A DNA stretch of 64,000 nucleotides from Anaerolineae bacterium (GCA_022843385.1 JALHNT010000003.1:145020-209019); one strand, 5' to 3'. Positions 17,240 to 26,585 are shown, numbered from the stretch's first letter. Translations and numbers: made by a program. Notes: generated from the letters alone by a model not told the origin.

Positions 17240-17353
17240 TATAATATGCTCACATTCATTCAGACACTCGTCGCGGCTTATCTGGAGCGCAATGGGCGTT
17301 CAACAGGATAGGTACGCGAGTCGGGGGCGAAGGGGCAGTCGCTCCCGATTTTA
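17240..17353 (+). ncRNA. Candidate small plus-strand transcript
   Basis: A consensus TATAAT at 17240-17245 is followed, about 75 bases later, by a strong intrinsic terminator: ten-pair stem 17321-17330 with 17339-17348 (one G-U pair) and the tail TTTTATT. No ORF of useful size fits between the expected start near 17252 and the terminator. The terminator faces the plus strand and so does not serve the minus-strand gene that ends here. The -35 region is poor, so promoter strength is uncertain. It matches no RNA family that I recognise. Confidence 0.35.
17321..17353 (+). terminator. Plus-strand intrinsic terminator
   Basis: TCGGGGGCGA (17321-17330) pairs with TCGCTCCCGA (17339-17348) with one wobble pair, and is followed by TTTTATT. 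No plus-strand gene lies upstream, which is why a small RNA is suspected. The last bases overlap the stop codon of the minus-strand M23-propeller gene. Confidence 0.7.
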
Positions 17354-19027
17354 TTCCGCGCCTGGCTCAATAATCCACAACCGTCGATCCGCTACATTCT
17401 GAAAGACTAGCCGCGCTCCATCTGGCGAGGCTGACCAGTCGCCATTGGCAGCGGTGAAGGGCTGCGACAGACTGCTCGTCAATAGACGATTCTCGCCGGT
17501 TATCAGGTGATAATAGGCAAGCTGCTGCACCGGTGATTGTGGCTCGAAGGGGATGTAATACAGGCTCTCGGCATCACGCCAACGCCACGCGCCGAACCAG
17601 CTCAGGCGTTGCGGCTGTGCGCCGGCCTGCGTCGCCAGCAAATTGATCGCGTTAGCCGCTGGATCAGCCTGAAAATTCTGGTAGAACAGGATATGTCCGC
17701 CGCCCGGAGCGAGACTTAACCCGCGCAGCCGATCCCAACTTCCCAGCACAAATTGGCTGTCGTCGCCCAGGTTATACACCGCGAGCGTCGTCACAGTACG
17801 CTCACTGCTTGAAATCAGCAGCCGGTTTGCGTCAAGCCAACTGGCCGAGATGCGGGGTTGCGCCAGCAGTTGGCGTGGATTGCTGCCATCAATGTTGCTC
17901 ACCCAGATTTCAACCGGAGGTGGCGTTCCTCCTGGAACGGCGCGGCCATACTGCGCCTGCCACAACAGCCGCGTATTGTCCACATTGATCGTTGGCGTGA
18001 AGCCGCCGGTTTGTACCGTCCATTCCGCGCTATCTGCCAGCCGTCGAACAGCGACCAGCCCGCCGCTCGCCAACACCTGATGGCTGCCATCGGGAGAAAG
18101 AATCGGTGGTGGCGGTGCCAGCAGCACGCCGGTCATCCCCCCGCTGGTGATGTCCCACTCGAACACGCCACCCAGTTGATTGGGTGTCGAGCCATCCAGC
18201 GCGTACAACTTGTTGGGATCTGTCTTGCTCCACCAGTGAATGGCGCAGCAGTTCTCATAGGTCAGCGGGCGCATTTGCCAGCTTACGGCCGGGGGCGTTG
18301 AGAGCAACCGGTAGGGCGGTGCGCCGCCAGGAGGACGCTGCTCCTGTGGCAGCGGCCAGGTCTGGGCATAATTATTCAGCCTCGCCCCACCAAAGGCTGT
18401 CGAAGGCTGATCGTCCAGGCTCATCCAGCGACGTGGATTGGTCATATCCTGCTGAAACAACGGCTGGTTGAACGGGCCAATCGCCGCCAGCACATGCCAG
18501 GGCGCGTCGATGTAATCAATCGGGTTATAGGCGGTGCGGTAATCCAGTGAGCGCACTTCAAAGTGCAGATGAGGCCGCGAGTCACAGGTCTCATCCGGGT
18601 CGCCTGAATAGCCCACGAGCTGTCCCTTCGTCACCGGCTGATACTGTTGCAGTGGTGCGCGATCCAGCAAATGTCCGTACAGCGTGGTCACATTGGCCTG
18701 AGAATGACGGATGATGAGGTTATGCGGCCCAGCCCCAAACGCCAGATTATCGACATAGATGACATCGCCATCGGCCACCGCGACCAGCGGTGTGCCACAG
18801 GGCATACTGACGTCGATGCCGAAGTGCAATCCCTGACCGGCGCTGTACCACTGGGTGCCGAAGTTATAAGCCCCAATCGTATTGCCGTAAGGCTGCCCCA
18901 TCAGCCAGGTTGATGGGCTGGCCGCCGTCGCCATCGGCAGACCGAAGGGCTTTTCTGACTGTGCTTCTACCGGAAGCCCTGCCACCATAAGTAAAAACAC
19001 GATGACCCAGACGGTTATCCATCTCAT
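17351..19027 (-). CDS. Secreted M23 metallopeptidase fused to a TolB-like propeller
   Basis: Exported 558-residue protein. Signal peptide at residues 1-22 (ends VEAQ). Residues 45-175 are an M23 peptidase domain with a full ligand set: His68 and Asp72 (GLHFGID), His119 (YGHL) and His153/His155 (PHLHFEV). From about residue 270 to the end, repeated strands such as ILSPDGSHQVLASGG, LSLAPGGGHILFYQNF and DWSASPDGARLVFQ mark a TolB/WD40-like beta-propeller. Metallopeptidase plus propeller in one chain is uncommon; the propeller might recognise a surface ligand and place the peptidase. It follows the SufE gene by 37 bp but has no evident tie to sulfur chemistry. Confidence 0.8.
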   Translation of the reverse strand: MRWITVWVIVFLLMVAGLPVEAQSEKPFGLPMATAASPSTWLMGQPYGNTIGAYNFGTQWYSAGQGLHFGIDVSMPCGTPLVAVADGDVIYVDNLAFGAGPHNLIIRHSQANVTTLYGHLLDRAPLQQYQPVTKGQLVGYSGDPDETCDSRPHLHFEVRSLDYRTAYNPIDYIDAPWHVLAAIGPFNQPLFQQDMTNPRRWMSLDDQPSTAFGGARLNNYAQTWPLPQEQRPPGGAPPYRLLSTPPAVSWQMRPLTYENCCAIHWWSKTDPNKLYALDGSTPNQLGGVFEWDITSGGMTGVLLAPPPPILSPDGSHQVLASGGLVAVRRLADSAEWTVQTGGFTPTINVDNTRLLWQAQYGRAVPGGTPPPVEIWVSNIDGSNPRQLLAQPRISASWLDANRLLISSSERTVTTLAVYNLGDDSQFVLGSWDRLRGLSLAPGGGHILFYQNFQADPAANAINLLATQAGAQPQRLSWFGAWRWRDAESLYYIPFEPQSPVQQLAYYHLITGENRLLTSSLSQPFTAANGDWSASPDGARLVFQNVADRRLWIIEPGAE

Positions 19028-19064
19028 CGACCTGCACCTTCACACTGATTGGACGGAAAGCGAA

Positions 19065-19508
19065 TCACGTCAGGCGTCGTTTGGCTTCGTATTGCACCAT
19101 ATTGACGATGCCCATCAAACCCTGCCCCTTGCCCATCGACACCTCTCTGCCGAACAAGCTGAAGACGATCTCGCTCTGGAGCGACGCCACCTGATCCAAT
19201 GGCTGATTCGAGCAGGTTTCATCCAGGATGACGCTGATGGCTTTAGCCGAGAGTCCCTGTGGGTTCAGCACATCGAAGTAATACTTGACCGTCCCATCCG
19301 GGTTATCCAGCGCCCAGACGAACGCTTCTGATTCACAGCCGGGGACGCGGTGCGCCTCGTCATAAGGTTTTGTGGCGATGGTCGGCGGCACTTTCGAATC
19401 GGGGAAGCGATCCGCGATTTCGATCAGGTACTCGGCGCGTTCATTCCGATCGGTGATGGTGGAAAAGTCATCGATGATCTCAACCAGTTTTTCGGGGTAA
19501 TTGCTCAT
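19065..19508 (-). CDS. sufE: SufE-family sulfur acceptor
   Basis: Cytosolic partner of a cysteine desulfurase that receives persulfide sulfur for Fe-S cluster assembly. The 147-residue product from the ATG at 19508 (AGGAA about ten bases before) begins with YPEKLVEIIDDFSTITD and has the active-site VPGCESEAFVW with Cys58, as in SufE/CsdE. A longer in-frame start at 19550 has no ribosome site. It lies downstream of a rhodanese gene on the same strand, a sensible sulfur-trafficking pairing, although no sufS is in the window. Confidence 0.92.
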   Translation of the reverse strand: MSNYPEKLVEIIDDFSTITDRNERAEYLIEIADRFPDSKVPPTIATKPYDEAHRVPGCESEAFVWALDNPDGTVKYYFDVLNPQGLSAKAISVILDETCSNQPLDQVASLQSEIVFSLFGREVSMGKGQGLMGIVNMVQYEAKRRLT

Positions 19509-19594
19509 CCGCTTGATTTCCTGTAGCGAGAAAGCCTGCGACACAGGCATGTTCGTTGATTAGATGAAAAGGGGTAGATACTTCTTACGCAAAC

Positions 19595-19622
19595 AGTCCC
19601 TCACCCGTCGGGGCAAGGGACT
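19595..19622 (-). terminator. Nested hairpin between rhodanese and sufE genes
   Basis: AGTCCCT (19595-19601) pairs with AGGGACT (19616-19622), and an inner CCC/GGG stem lies inside. On the minus strand it is followed by GTTTG rather than a real T-run. It may be a weak terminator or processing hairpin that lowers sufE expression relative to the rhodanese. Confidence 0.4.
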
Positions 19623-19653
19623 ATTCGATCCGTAACGTCTCAGACTGGCTGAC

Positions 19654-20523
19654 CTAGACTGACTTCTCAATCGGCACACCGACTGAGTTGCCCCATTCAG
19701 TCCAGCTCCCATCGTAGTTGCGTACCTTCTTGTAGCCCAGCAGGTAGGTCAGCACGAACCAGGTATGGCTGCTGCGCTCGCCGATGCGGCAGTAAGCGAT
19801 GACATCATCATCCGGCTTGAGCCCTTTTTCGCCCTCATAGATCGCCCGCAGTTCCTCAGCGCTCTTGAAGGTGCCGTTGTCGGCGTTGATCGCTCGCGCC
19901 CAGGGGACGCTGGCCGCGCCGGGGATGTGACCGGCTCGCAGCGCGCCTTCCTGTGGATAATTCGCCATATGGGTCAGCTTGCCACTGTATTCATCCGGGC
20001 TACGGACATCGACCAATGGCAGATTGGCGTTCACATGCTGTAAGACCTGATCGCGGAAAGCCCGGATCTTCTGGTCATCGCGTTCCGGCGCGGTGTAATG
20101 AGTCGCGGGATAGCTGGGGACTTCGCGGGTCAGTTCGCGTCCTTCCTGTTCCCACTTCAGCCGACCGCCATCGACGATCTTGGCCTTGCTGTGACCGAAG
20201 AGCTGGAACACCCAGAAGGCATAGCACGCCCACCAGTTATTCTTGTCGCCGTAGAAGATAACCGTCGTATCATTGGTCAGGCCAATGCGGGATGCCAGCG
20301 CTTCGAATTCTGCCCGGTTCAGATAATCGCGCCGCACCGGGTCGTTCAGATCATTCGTCCAATCCACCTGCACCGCGCCGGGGATATGCCCTGACGGATA
20401 GAGCAGGGGGTCTTCGTTCGACTCGATGATGCGAATACCAGGGGTGTTGAGGTTGGCTGCCAACCACTCGGTGGAAACCAGCACATCGGGAGTGATATAG
20501 CCTCGGCTGTTGATGTCAGTCAT
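19654..20523 (-). CDS. Thiosulfate/mercaptopyruvate sulfurtransferase (two-domain rhodanese)
   Basis: Transfers sulfur from thiosulfate or 3-mercaptopyruvate to a thiophilic acceptor. Two rhodanese domains are present. The N-terminal one (about 10-135) has YGDKNN where a Cys would be, so it is inactive as usual. The C-terminal one (about 155-289) has the active loop CRIGERS with Cys245. This loop is closer to thiosulfate-type CRxGxR loops than to the CGSGVT loop of mercaptopyruvate enzymes. AGGAGATT precedes the ATG. It follows the carbonic anhydrase by 44 bp and probably shares its promoter. Confidence 0.92.
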   Translation of the reverse strand: MTDINSRGYITPDVLVSTEWLAANLNTPGIRIIESNEDPLLYPSGHIPGAVQVDWTNDLNDPVRRDYLNRAEFEALASRIGLTNDTTVIFYGDKNNWWACYAFWVFQLFGHSKAKIVDGGRLKWEQEGRELTREVPSYPATHYTAPERDDQKIRAFRDQVLQHVNANLPLVDVRSPDEYSGKLTHMANYPQEGALRAGHIPGAASVPWARAINADNGTFKSAEELRAIYEGEKGLKPDDDVIAYCRIGERSSHTWFVLTYLLGYKKVRNYDGSWTEWGNSVGVPIEKSV

Positions 20524-20567
20524 TCGGTAAATCTCCTGTAGATGATGAATAGTTGGGATGGATTGGG

Positions 20568-21149
20568 TTAAACGGCGCGGCCTGCTTCGGTTGCCGACGG
20601 CACTTCGAGCAGCTTACCACTGGTGACATCATAAATGTAACCATAAATGGCGATGTCGCCGGGGACCAGCGGATGATTTCTAATCCGCTGTACATCTTCG
20701 GTCACGCTGCCAGCCAGGTCGCGAATCGTCAGCCAGTTGATGTAGCGGCCTTCTGGTGAGCCGGGGCCGGCTCCAGTGTCATGCCAACCGCTGGCGTCGA
20801 TGCTGGCTGTCTTCAGACTTTGCGAGAGCAGATCACCCATGATGTCATTGGTGAATAACTCCATCCCGCAGTCTGTGTGATGGATGACGAACCACTCCCG
20901 CGTCCCCAATAGCTTGTACGAAATCACCAGCGAACGGATCGCATCATCGCTGGCGCGCCCACCGGCGTTGCGGATGACATGGGCATCGCCTTCACTCAAC
21001 CCGGCAAACTTGGCCGGATCAAGCCGGGCATCCATGCAGGTCAGGATCGCGAAGTGGCGGCCTGGCGGCAGCGGCAGTTTTCCCTTATCGCCGAAATCGC
21101 TAGCATAGGCTGCATTAGCGGAAAGGACTTCTTCTCGTATCTGGCTCAT
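20568..21149 (-). CDS. Beta-class carbonic anhydrase
   Basis: Zinc enzyme interconverting CO2 and bicarbonate. With the ATG at 21149 (AAGGGG upstream) it is 193 residues. The zinc ligands and catalytic dyad are clear: Cys38-x-Asp40-x-Arg42 (CMDAR) and His91-x2-Cys94 (HTDC). [18 protein letters not shown] is the conserved helix of the short beta-class found in Mycobacterium and relatives. An in-frame start 48 bases upstream overlaps the leader region and has no ribosome site. A terminator-bearing leader lies upstream. Confidence 0.93.
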   Translation of the reverse strand: MSQIREEVLSANAAYASDFGDKGKLPLPPGRHFAILTCMDARLDPAKFAGLSEGDAHVIRNAGGRASDDAIRSLVISYKLLGTREWFVIHHTDCGMELFTNDIMGDLLSQSLKTASIDASGWHDTGAGPGSPEGRYINWLTIRDLAGSVTEDVQRIRNHPLVPGDIAIYGYIYDVTSGKLLEVPSATEAGRAV

Positions 21150-21195
21150 GCGATTGTTCCCCTTGTTTCCCTTAGACGTATGAATAGCTCCAGAC

Positions 21196-21228
21196 AAACA
21201 AAAAGCCGACCTGCGCGGGGTCGGCTTT
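21196..21228 (-). terminator. Intrinsic terminator inside the carbonic anhydrase leader
   Basis: AAAGCCGAC (21202-21210) and GTCGGCTTT (21220-21228) form a perfect 9-bp stem. Read on the minus strand it runs directly into CGGCTTTTTGTTTG, a classical terminator. It lies between the operon promoter and the carbonic anhydrase start codon. Confidence 0.8.
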
Positions 21229-21360
21229 GATGTTCATCTACGATTGTTGAGCAAATCGTCAGACAGACCTCATCTTCCCAGTCGCAGGCAGCGTGAATCG
21301 TTCCATACAACACATGGCACAACACGACACAACTGGGTAGAGGTTTAACTTGCTCATGGG
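21229..21360 (-). promoter_or_regulatory. 5' leader of carbonic anhydrase operon, candidate attenuator or riboswitch
   Basis: About 130 bases separate the predicted start of transcription (near 21360) from the terminator hairpin. The middle segment is bounded by CGATT at its start and AATCG at its end (21300-21296 and 21245-21241 on the minus strand), which can close a long stem. It contains GCCTGCGACTGGGAAG, faintly like part of a cobalamin aptamer, but the rest of that consensus is absent. No leader ORF stands out. Confidence 0.4.
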
Positions 21361-21365
21361 TTAGA

Positions 21366-21394
21366 ATAGTAACTTACTCGGAATCGCTTGTCAA
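21366..21394 (-). promoter_or_regulatory. Promoter of the carbonic anhydrase-rhodanese operon
   Basis: On the minus strand a consensus TTGACA (21394-21389) is 17 bases from TACTAT (21371-21366). It partly overlaps the region just before the divergent rarA gene, so the two transcription units share control DNA. Confidence 0.75.
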
Positions 21395-21400
21395 CAAACA

Positions 21401-22606
21401 ATGAGCAGCAATCAACCACTCGCAGACCGCATCCGCCCTAAAACGCTCGATGAATTCATCGGGCAGAAGCATCTGGTTGGGCCGGGCAAACCCCTCTACC
21501 TGGCGATCCAGCAGAATCGCATCTATTCGATGTTGTTCTGGGGGCCGCCGGGCGTCGGCAAAACGACTCTGGCGCGCATTATCGCCAGCCAGACCAACCG
21601 CCCATACTTTGAACTTTCAGCCGTTTCAGCCGGCAAGGCCGAAATCCGCGCCATCGTCGAGCAAGTGCAGGCCGAAGGCAAGCGCGATCTGTTCACAACC
21701 GAAGCCGAGTCTGGCCCGCGCAGCGCCGTGCTGTTCCTCGATGAGATTCATCGCTTCAACAAAGCCCAGCAGGATTTCCTGCTCCCTTATGTTGAGGATG
21801 GGACATTGATTCTGATCGGAGCGACCACCGAGAATCCCAGCTTCGAGGTCAATTCGGCGCTGCTCTCGCGCAGCCGGGTATTTGTGCTGGAAGCGCTGAC
21901 CGTCGATGAGATTGGTCAGATTGTGCGGCAAGGGGCGGCGGAACTGGGCATCACCATCGCTGATGAGGCGGTGACTTTTCTGGCGGAATTCGCCAATGGC
22001 GACGCGCGCCAATCGCTCAACCTGCTGCAAACGTCATCAGAACTCTATGCCCAGGAAAGCCACAGCGTCAGTGTGGATGATCTGAAGAATGCGCTGCAAT
22101 CCAAATTCCTGCGTTATGACAAAGGCGCGGAAGAGCACTACGATACGGTCAGCGCTTACATCAAGAGTATGCGCGCCAGCAACGTTGATGCCGCCCTCTA
22201 TTATCTGGCGCGGATGGTGAATGGCGGCGAAGACCCGAAATTCATCGCTCGCCGTATGGTGATCTTCGCCAGCGAAGACGTTGGGAATGCCCAGCCGACG
22301 GCGCTGGTCGTCGCCAATGAGGTGTTCCGCGCCGTTGAAACCATCGGGCTGCCGGAATGTCAGTTCAATCTGGCACAGGGTACAGTTTATCTGGCGTTAG
22401 CGCCGAAGGATCGCACCTCAGGCGACGCCTATTTCGCTGCCCTCGACGATGTCAACAAGCTGGGTAATCTGCCCATCCCGTTGAACCTGCGGAATGCGCC
22501 GACCAAACTGATGAAGGAACTGGGTTATAGCAAAGGTTACGAGCAGTACACCGATGCTGACCTGCTGCCGGAAAAACTCAAAGGCCGCAAATACTACCGC
22601 AAATGA
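21401..22606 (+). CDS. rarA: Replication-associated recombination protein A (MgsA/RarA)
   Basis: AAA+ clamp-loader-like ATPase acting at stalled replication forks. Walker A is GPPGVGKTT (48-56), Walker [21 protein letters not shown] near 110-128, and the sensor region [17 protein letters not shown] follows. The C-terminal half has the tetramerisation domain typical of the family ([21 protein letters not shown]). The ATG has no visible ribosome site and lies just downstream of the divergent carbonic anhydrase promoter, so translation may be of a very short-leader mRNA. Its stop codon is one base from the end of the convergent exopolysaccharide operon, with no terminator between. Confidence 0.95.
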   Translation: MSSNQPLADRIRPKTLDEFIGQKHLVGPGKPLYLAIQQNRIYSMLFWGPPGVGKTTLARIIASQTNRPYFELSAVSAGKAEIRAIVEQVQAEGKRDLFTTEAESGPRSAVLFLDEIHRFNKAQQDFLLPYVEDGTLILIGATTENPSFEVNSALLSRSRVFVLEALTVDEIGQIVRQGAAELGITIADEAVTFLAEFANGDARQSLNLLQTSSELYAQESHSVSVDDLKNALQSKFLRYDKGAEEHYDTVSAYIKSMRASNVDAALYYLARMVNGGEDPKFIARRMVIFASEDVGNAQPTALVVANEVFRAVETIGLPECQFNLAQGTVYLALAPKDRTSGDAYFAALDDVNKLGNLPIPLNLRNAPTKLMKELGYSKGYEQYTDADLLPEKLKGRKYYRK

Positions 22607-22607
22607 G

Positions 22608-24137
22608 CTAATACGCGCCTTTGCTCATCAAAACCGATGGGATGGTCTGGATGATGATCTGGATGTCGAGCCAGATCGAGTAGTTGCGGATGTAATTCAT
22701 GTCCAGCCGCACCCGTTCTTCATAGGTGATCTCGCTGCGTCCCGAAATCTGCCATAGTCCGGTGATGCCTGGCTTAACGGTGAACAAATTCAGACCCCAC
22801 TTGCCGTAACGCTCGACTTCTTCCATCGTAATCATGCGTGGCCCGACGATGCTCATCTCGCCGCGCAGCACGTTCACCAGTTGCGGTAGCTCATCTACGC
22901 TGGTCTTGCGCAGAAAGGCACCAATCTGCGTGATGCGGGGATCGTTCTTCAGCTTGAAATACTTGTTCCACTCTTCTCGAGCTGACGAATCGCGTTCCAG
23001 CAGCTCATCCAGCACTTCTTTCGAGTTGATGACCATCGTGCGGAACTTGAACGCATCGAACTCCTTGCCACCCACACCCACTACCCGGCGGCGGTAGAAG
23101 ATTGGGCCGGGATCGGTGCGCTTCATAATCAGGATGATGATAAGGAACAGCGGCGAAAGGGCAATCAGTCCCAGCGCAGCCCCTACATAATCCAGCACCA
23201 TCTTGGCGAGGATATTGCTGCCCGTCAGCCGGAAGCGATTGACGCTGACCATCGGAATGCTGGCGACATCCTGAATCTGCACACCAGTTGTCAGGATTTC
23301 GTACATGCCAGAAGATAACCACATGGTTACGTCTTCTGAATTGACGAATCGCCGAAACAGGTCAACCATGTTTTCGCGGTGGATGCCGCTGGTCGCCACA
23401 ATCAATCGTTCAATCCCAAAGCGCTGTGCCAGCACTTCCGCACGGCTGGTTGGCCCGTGAACCATCAAGCCCGGCAGGACTTCTTCACCAGGCTTCAGGT
23501 TGTCATCCAGAAAACCAATGATGTTGATGCCTGCGGCGGGTTGGTTCATGAGTTGTTCGGCAATGGCGACGCCTTCTTCATTCGCCCCAACGATATAGCA
23601 GGGTGTGATGAAGTGCCCGTTCCGTCGCAGCGCGTAAATCAGTCGGCGAAACAGAAAGCGTTCGGTGAATACCAGGATGATTGTCAAACCCCAACCAAGA
23701 ATGAGCCAACCGCGCGCCACGACGAGAAATGGATCAATGAATCCAGCAAAAATCACCAGGGTGATTCCGATGGTACACGCATTAAAGACATTGGCATACT
23801 CGCGCAGTCCACCAAACAGAACTGAAGAATCGTATAATTTGAAAGCCACGAACAAGCCAATCCAGCCGATCATGATAAAGCCGGTCAAGCGGGCATATAA
23901 CCAGTAATCGACGACTGCTTCCGGGTCGAACAGGCTGGTGGTGTCAAGAATAAAACGAATGTTGAACGCAATCAGGAAGGCCACCCCGATCATGGTGGTA
24001 TCCATCAGCACCAGCAGCAAACGAGCCGCCTGAAACTTGGTGCGGCTGTTGCGGCGGACATAGCCCATCAGACCGCGTGGGCGCGTCCGGTTTGTTGATG
24101 TTCCCAGCCCTGCTGGATCAATGACCTGTGTACTCAT
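22608..24137 (-). CDS. Polyprenyl-phosphate sugar phosphotransferase starting exopolysaccharide synthesis
   Basis: Membrane enzyme of the WbaP/WcaJ/PssY family that transfers a sugar-1-phosphate to undecaprenyl phosphate, the first step of exopolysaccharide repeat synthesis. It has four to five N-terminal helices (about 30-170), a cytoplasmic Rossmann-like domain (about 180-300, YIVGANEEGVAIAEQL), one more membrane segment and the C-terminal catalytic domain. That domain has MKRTDPGPIFYRRRVVGVGG, FDAFKFRTM, LRGEMSIVGPR and KPGITGLWQISGRS, all diagnostic. The ATG at 24137 has GAAGGG six bases before. It is the last gene of the operon, ten bases after the GT4 gene. Confidence 0.93.
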   Translation of the reverse strand: MSTQVIDPAGLGTSTNRTRPRGLMGYVRRNSRTKFQAARLLLVLMDTTMIGVAFLIAFNIRFILDTTSLFDPEAVVDYWLYARLTGFIMIGWIGLFVAFKLYDSSVLFGGLREYANVFNACTIGITLVIFAGFIDPFLVVARGWLILGWGLTIILVFTERFLFRRLIYALRRNGHFITPCYIVGANEEGVAIAEQLMNQPAAGINIIGFLDDNLKPGEEVLPGLMVHGPTSRAEVLAQRFGIERLIVATSGIHRENMVDLFRRFVNSEDVTMWLSSGMYEILTTGVQIQDVASIPMVSVNRFRLTGSNILAKMVLDYVGAALGLIALSPLFLIIILIMKRTDPGPIFYRRRVVGVGGKEFDAFKFRTMVINSKEVLDELLERDSSAREEWNKYFKLKNDPRITQIGAFLRKTSVDELPQLVNVLRGEMSIVGPRMITMEEVERYGKWGLNLFTVKPGITGLWQISGRSEITYEERVRLDMNYIRNYSIWLDIQIIIQTIPSVLMSKGAY

Positions 24138-24147
24138 GACGATCCCT

Positions 24148-25365
24148 TCAACCACCGCTTCGCTTCATGCCCGTTCGCGACTCATCAATCGCTCTGGCGT
24201 ACAATGTCTCAAACCGCTCCGCTGCCCCATCCCATGTATGATAGGTTTCAACATAGGTTCGACCGGCTGCACCGACGGCTGCTCGTCGATCGGCGGACTG
24301 TAGCAGCGACAGGATATGACTAGCGATTTCCTCAGGCTTCTCGCCGACCAAGAGATCGCGTTCGTTTTCTGTTTGCAGTGCCGAGCTCGCCTGTTTGGAG
24401 CATACCACCGGCGTTTCCATCGCCATTGCTTCCAACACCTTGTTCTGAATGCCAACGCCATAGCGAACTGTGCTGATGGCGACCGCTGCCTCAGCCAGGT
24501 AGGGGCGTAAATCCGGAACAAAGCCGGTGATAGTGATGCGCTTGTCGTTCCCCATCTCTATCACTTCTGGAGCAGGATCTTTGCCGACAATGTACAGCTC
24601 AACGTCAGGTTGCTGCTGCCAGACCAGCGGCATGATCTGTTGTGTCAGATCGGCCACTGCCGCCACATTAGCATGATAACTCATTTTGCCAGTGAAAATC
24701 AGACGTCGTGGATGGCGCGCTGCTGCTTGCGGTTGAAAATAGGCCAGATCAACCCCATTGGGGATGACAGCAATTCGTTGCTCATCGCTTCCGAGTTCTA
24801 CCAATGCGCGACGATCAGCCTGGCTTGTGACTGCTACCTGAGGGAAGCGTTGGGTCAATTGCCCTTCAAACCGGCGCGTTCGTTTCAGGTCAAGCAGCGC
24901 CATCAGCCGGCTTTTCAGGCTGGGGGCGTCCTGCATGACCTTGCTGAACAATAGGGAAATACTATCCACTGAATCAAAGACGATGGGTAACTTACCCAGC
25001 GAGTCAGCCAATACCGCCCCGCGTAAATGTTCGACATGTGCTACATCGAAGGACTGCTCCGACAGCAATTGATGGACTGCTTGAGCAAATGCCGGAGAGC
25101 GCGAATAAGCTGCCTGTACCGGAAATGACCCTGGCAGCGCCATCAACCCGTTTAGCAGTGTTTGCGCTTTGCTGTGGGGAACGATGTGTACAGCCTGACA
25201 GAGTTGGCGCAGAATCGGCAGCGCTTCACCCTCATCGCCGGGCGGTTGCAGCGCCAGCAGTGTCAGCTTGTGACCGCGCTCAGCCTGCGCCTTCAGAATG
25301 TTGAATGGGCGCACGCGGATCAGTGATGGTATGTAGGGCGACACAAACAGAATGCGCATCATCAT
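24148..25365 (-). CDS. Family 4 glycosyltransferase (exopolysaccharide)
   Basis: GT-B retaining glycosyltransferase of 405 residues, adding a sugar to the growing lipid-linked repeat in the cytoplasm. The N-terminal domain starts MRILFVSPYIPSLIRVRPFNIL. The C-terminal donor domain has VIPNGVDLAYFQP, RRLIFTGKMSYHANVAAV, ELYIVGKDP and GVGIQNKVLEAMAMETPVV, with the usual E-x7-E pattern. It resembles the glycosyltransferases found in exosortase-type polysaccharide loci. It follows the next GT4 gene without a gap (stop and start adjoin at 25365/25366). Confidence 0.88.
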   Translation of the reverse strand: MMMRILFVSPYIPSLIRVRPFNILKAQAERGHKLTLLALQPPGDEGEALPILRQLCQAVHIVPHSKAQTLLNGLMALPGSFPVQAAYSRSPAFAQAVHQLLSEQSFDVAHVEHLRGAVLADSLGKLPIVFDSVDSISLLFSKVMQDAPSLKSRLMALLDLKRTRRFEGQLTQRFPQVAVTSQADRRALVELGSDEQRIAVIPNGVDLAYFQPQAAARHPRRLIFTGKMSYHANVAAVADLTQQIMPLVWQQQPDVELYIVGKDPAPEVIEMGNDKRITITGFVPDLRPYLAEAAVAISTVRYGVGIQNKVLEAMAMETPVVCSKQASSALQTENERDLLVGEKPEEIASHILSLLQSADRRAAVGAAGRTYVETYHTWDGAAERFETLYARAIDESRTGMKRSGG

Positions 25366-26553
25366 CTACACGCCATATAACGCATCAAGCGGTTTACAGG
25401 CTTGACGGTAATCATACAATCGCTCGGCAGTTGCCCGTCCATGCTGAGTGACCTGTTGGTTAAGGGCATTGTCAGTCAACAGACGTGAAGTCGCTGCCGC
25501 AAATGCGCCTGGCTCATCGGCCACCAGTATATCTTCGCCATGCCGCACCGCGATGCCCTCACAACCGACTGTCGTGCTGACCATGGGGATGCCTTGCGAT
25601 AGTGCGTTCAGAATCTTGACGCGCATCCCGCCACCCGCTTTCAGCGGCACCACCATCATGCTGGAGGCTTCCAGATAAGGCAGCGGATCAGGCACATACC
25701 CCGTGACTGTTAAGGATGAATCCGTTTGGGTACGCTCAGTGATGCTGGCTGGAGGTCGCGCCCCGATCAAGGTGCAGCGCACATCCGGTACCTGCTGCTT
25801 CACCAATGGGTAGATTTCATCCAGAAACCAGGTGATGCCTTCGATGTTGGGCGGCCAGTACATCGTGCCAATATGGACAATATGCGGTTGCTTCGGCTGG
25901 CGCATCACCTGTGCCTGTTCGTCGGTATCAATCGCTATGGGGATGACGGTCATGTCAGGGCGCGCTCCTGCTTCGACGAGCGCCTGCTTATCCTCGTCGC
26001 TAACCGCCAGCACCGCGTCAAAAGCCCGGCACAGATCACCCTCGTAACGTTTCAGCAGTCGCCAGTCACGCTCGAGGATATATTTCATCGGTTTGGTGAC
26101 TGGCATGGTTTCAGCCAGTCGCTTGTAAAGAAGCCACAATGCATTGTGTAAATCCAGCACTTTGCGGCTTTTGCTGAAGGGCAGGGCATACTGCCCCATG
26201 TTGAGTTGGTCAGCATGAACCACATCGAAATGGGTCGTGGCGGCCAGTTCGGCCAGCACTGACCTCATCTCGGAACGTTCATCTCGCAGCATCATCCAGG
26301 GTTGATTGGTCAGCACACTTTTTCCCAGAAATGCCAGATCGCGCACCGGTGAACGAGTGATCGGCACGGTGATGACTCGCTCGCACAGGCTCTTGAGATG
26401 ATCAATATACTCTGGCTTGTCATTGTCGCGCACGAACGATACCAGTGTCACCTGATGTTTCTGTGCCAGATACTTGAGTACATAATAGGTTTTGACCTTC
26501 GGGCCACTATCCGGAGGATAGGGCAAAACCTGTGTCAGCAGCAATACGCGCAT
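25366..26553 (-). CDS. Family 4 glycosyltransferase (exopolysaccharide)
   Basis: A second GT-B enzyme of 395 residues, related to its downstream neighbour in layout but distinct in sequence. It begins MRVLLLTQVLPYPPDSGPKVKTYYVLKYL and has DVVHADQLNMGQYAL, a conserved acceptor-side loop. The donor-site blocks are HIGTMYWPPNIEGI, LIGARPP, GYVPDPLPYLEASSMMVVPLKAGGGMRVKILNALSQGIP and STTVGCEGI. The close packing with neighbours places it in the same polysaccharide operon. The sugar and acceptor cannot be predicted. Confidence 0.88.
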   Translation of the reverse strand: MRVLLLTQVLPYPPDSGPKVKTYYVLKYLAQKHQVTLVSFVRDNDKPEYIDHLKSLCERVITVPITRSPVRDLAFLGKSVLTNQPWMMLRDERSEMRSVLAELAATTHFDVVHADQLNMGQYALPFSKSRKVLDLHNALWLLYKRLAETMPVTKPMKYILERDWRLLKRYEGDLCRAFDAVLAVSDEDKQALVEAGARPDMTVIPIAIDTDEQAQVMRQPKQPHIVHIGTMYWPPNIEGITWFLDEIYPLVKQQVPDVRCTLIGARPPASITERTQTDSSLTVTGYVPDPLPYLEASSMMVVPLKAGGGMRVKILNALSQGIPMVSTTVGCEGIAVRHGEDILVADEPGAFAAATSRLLTDNALNQQVTQHGRATAERLYDYRQACKPLDALYGV

Positions 26554-26585
26554 AGGGCTTCTGATCTTGTGTGTTTGATAAGGCG

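Noticed and set aside
17246..17311. 21-codon ORF in the candidate small RNA
   Set aside because: Its ATG immediately follows the -10 box and lies upstream of the expected transcript start.
21241..21300. Cobalamin riboswitch in the carbonic anhydrase leader
   Set aside because: Only GCCTGCGACTGGGA is similar; other conserved cobalamin segments are missing and the downstream genes do not fit.
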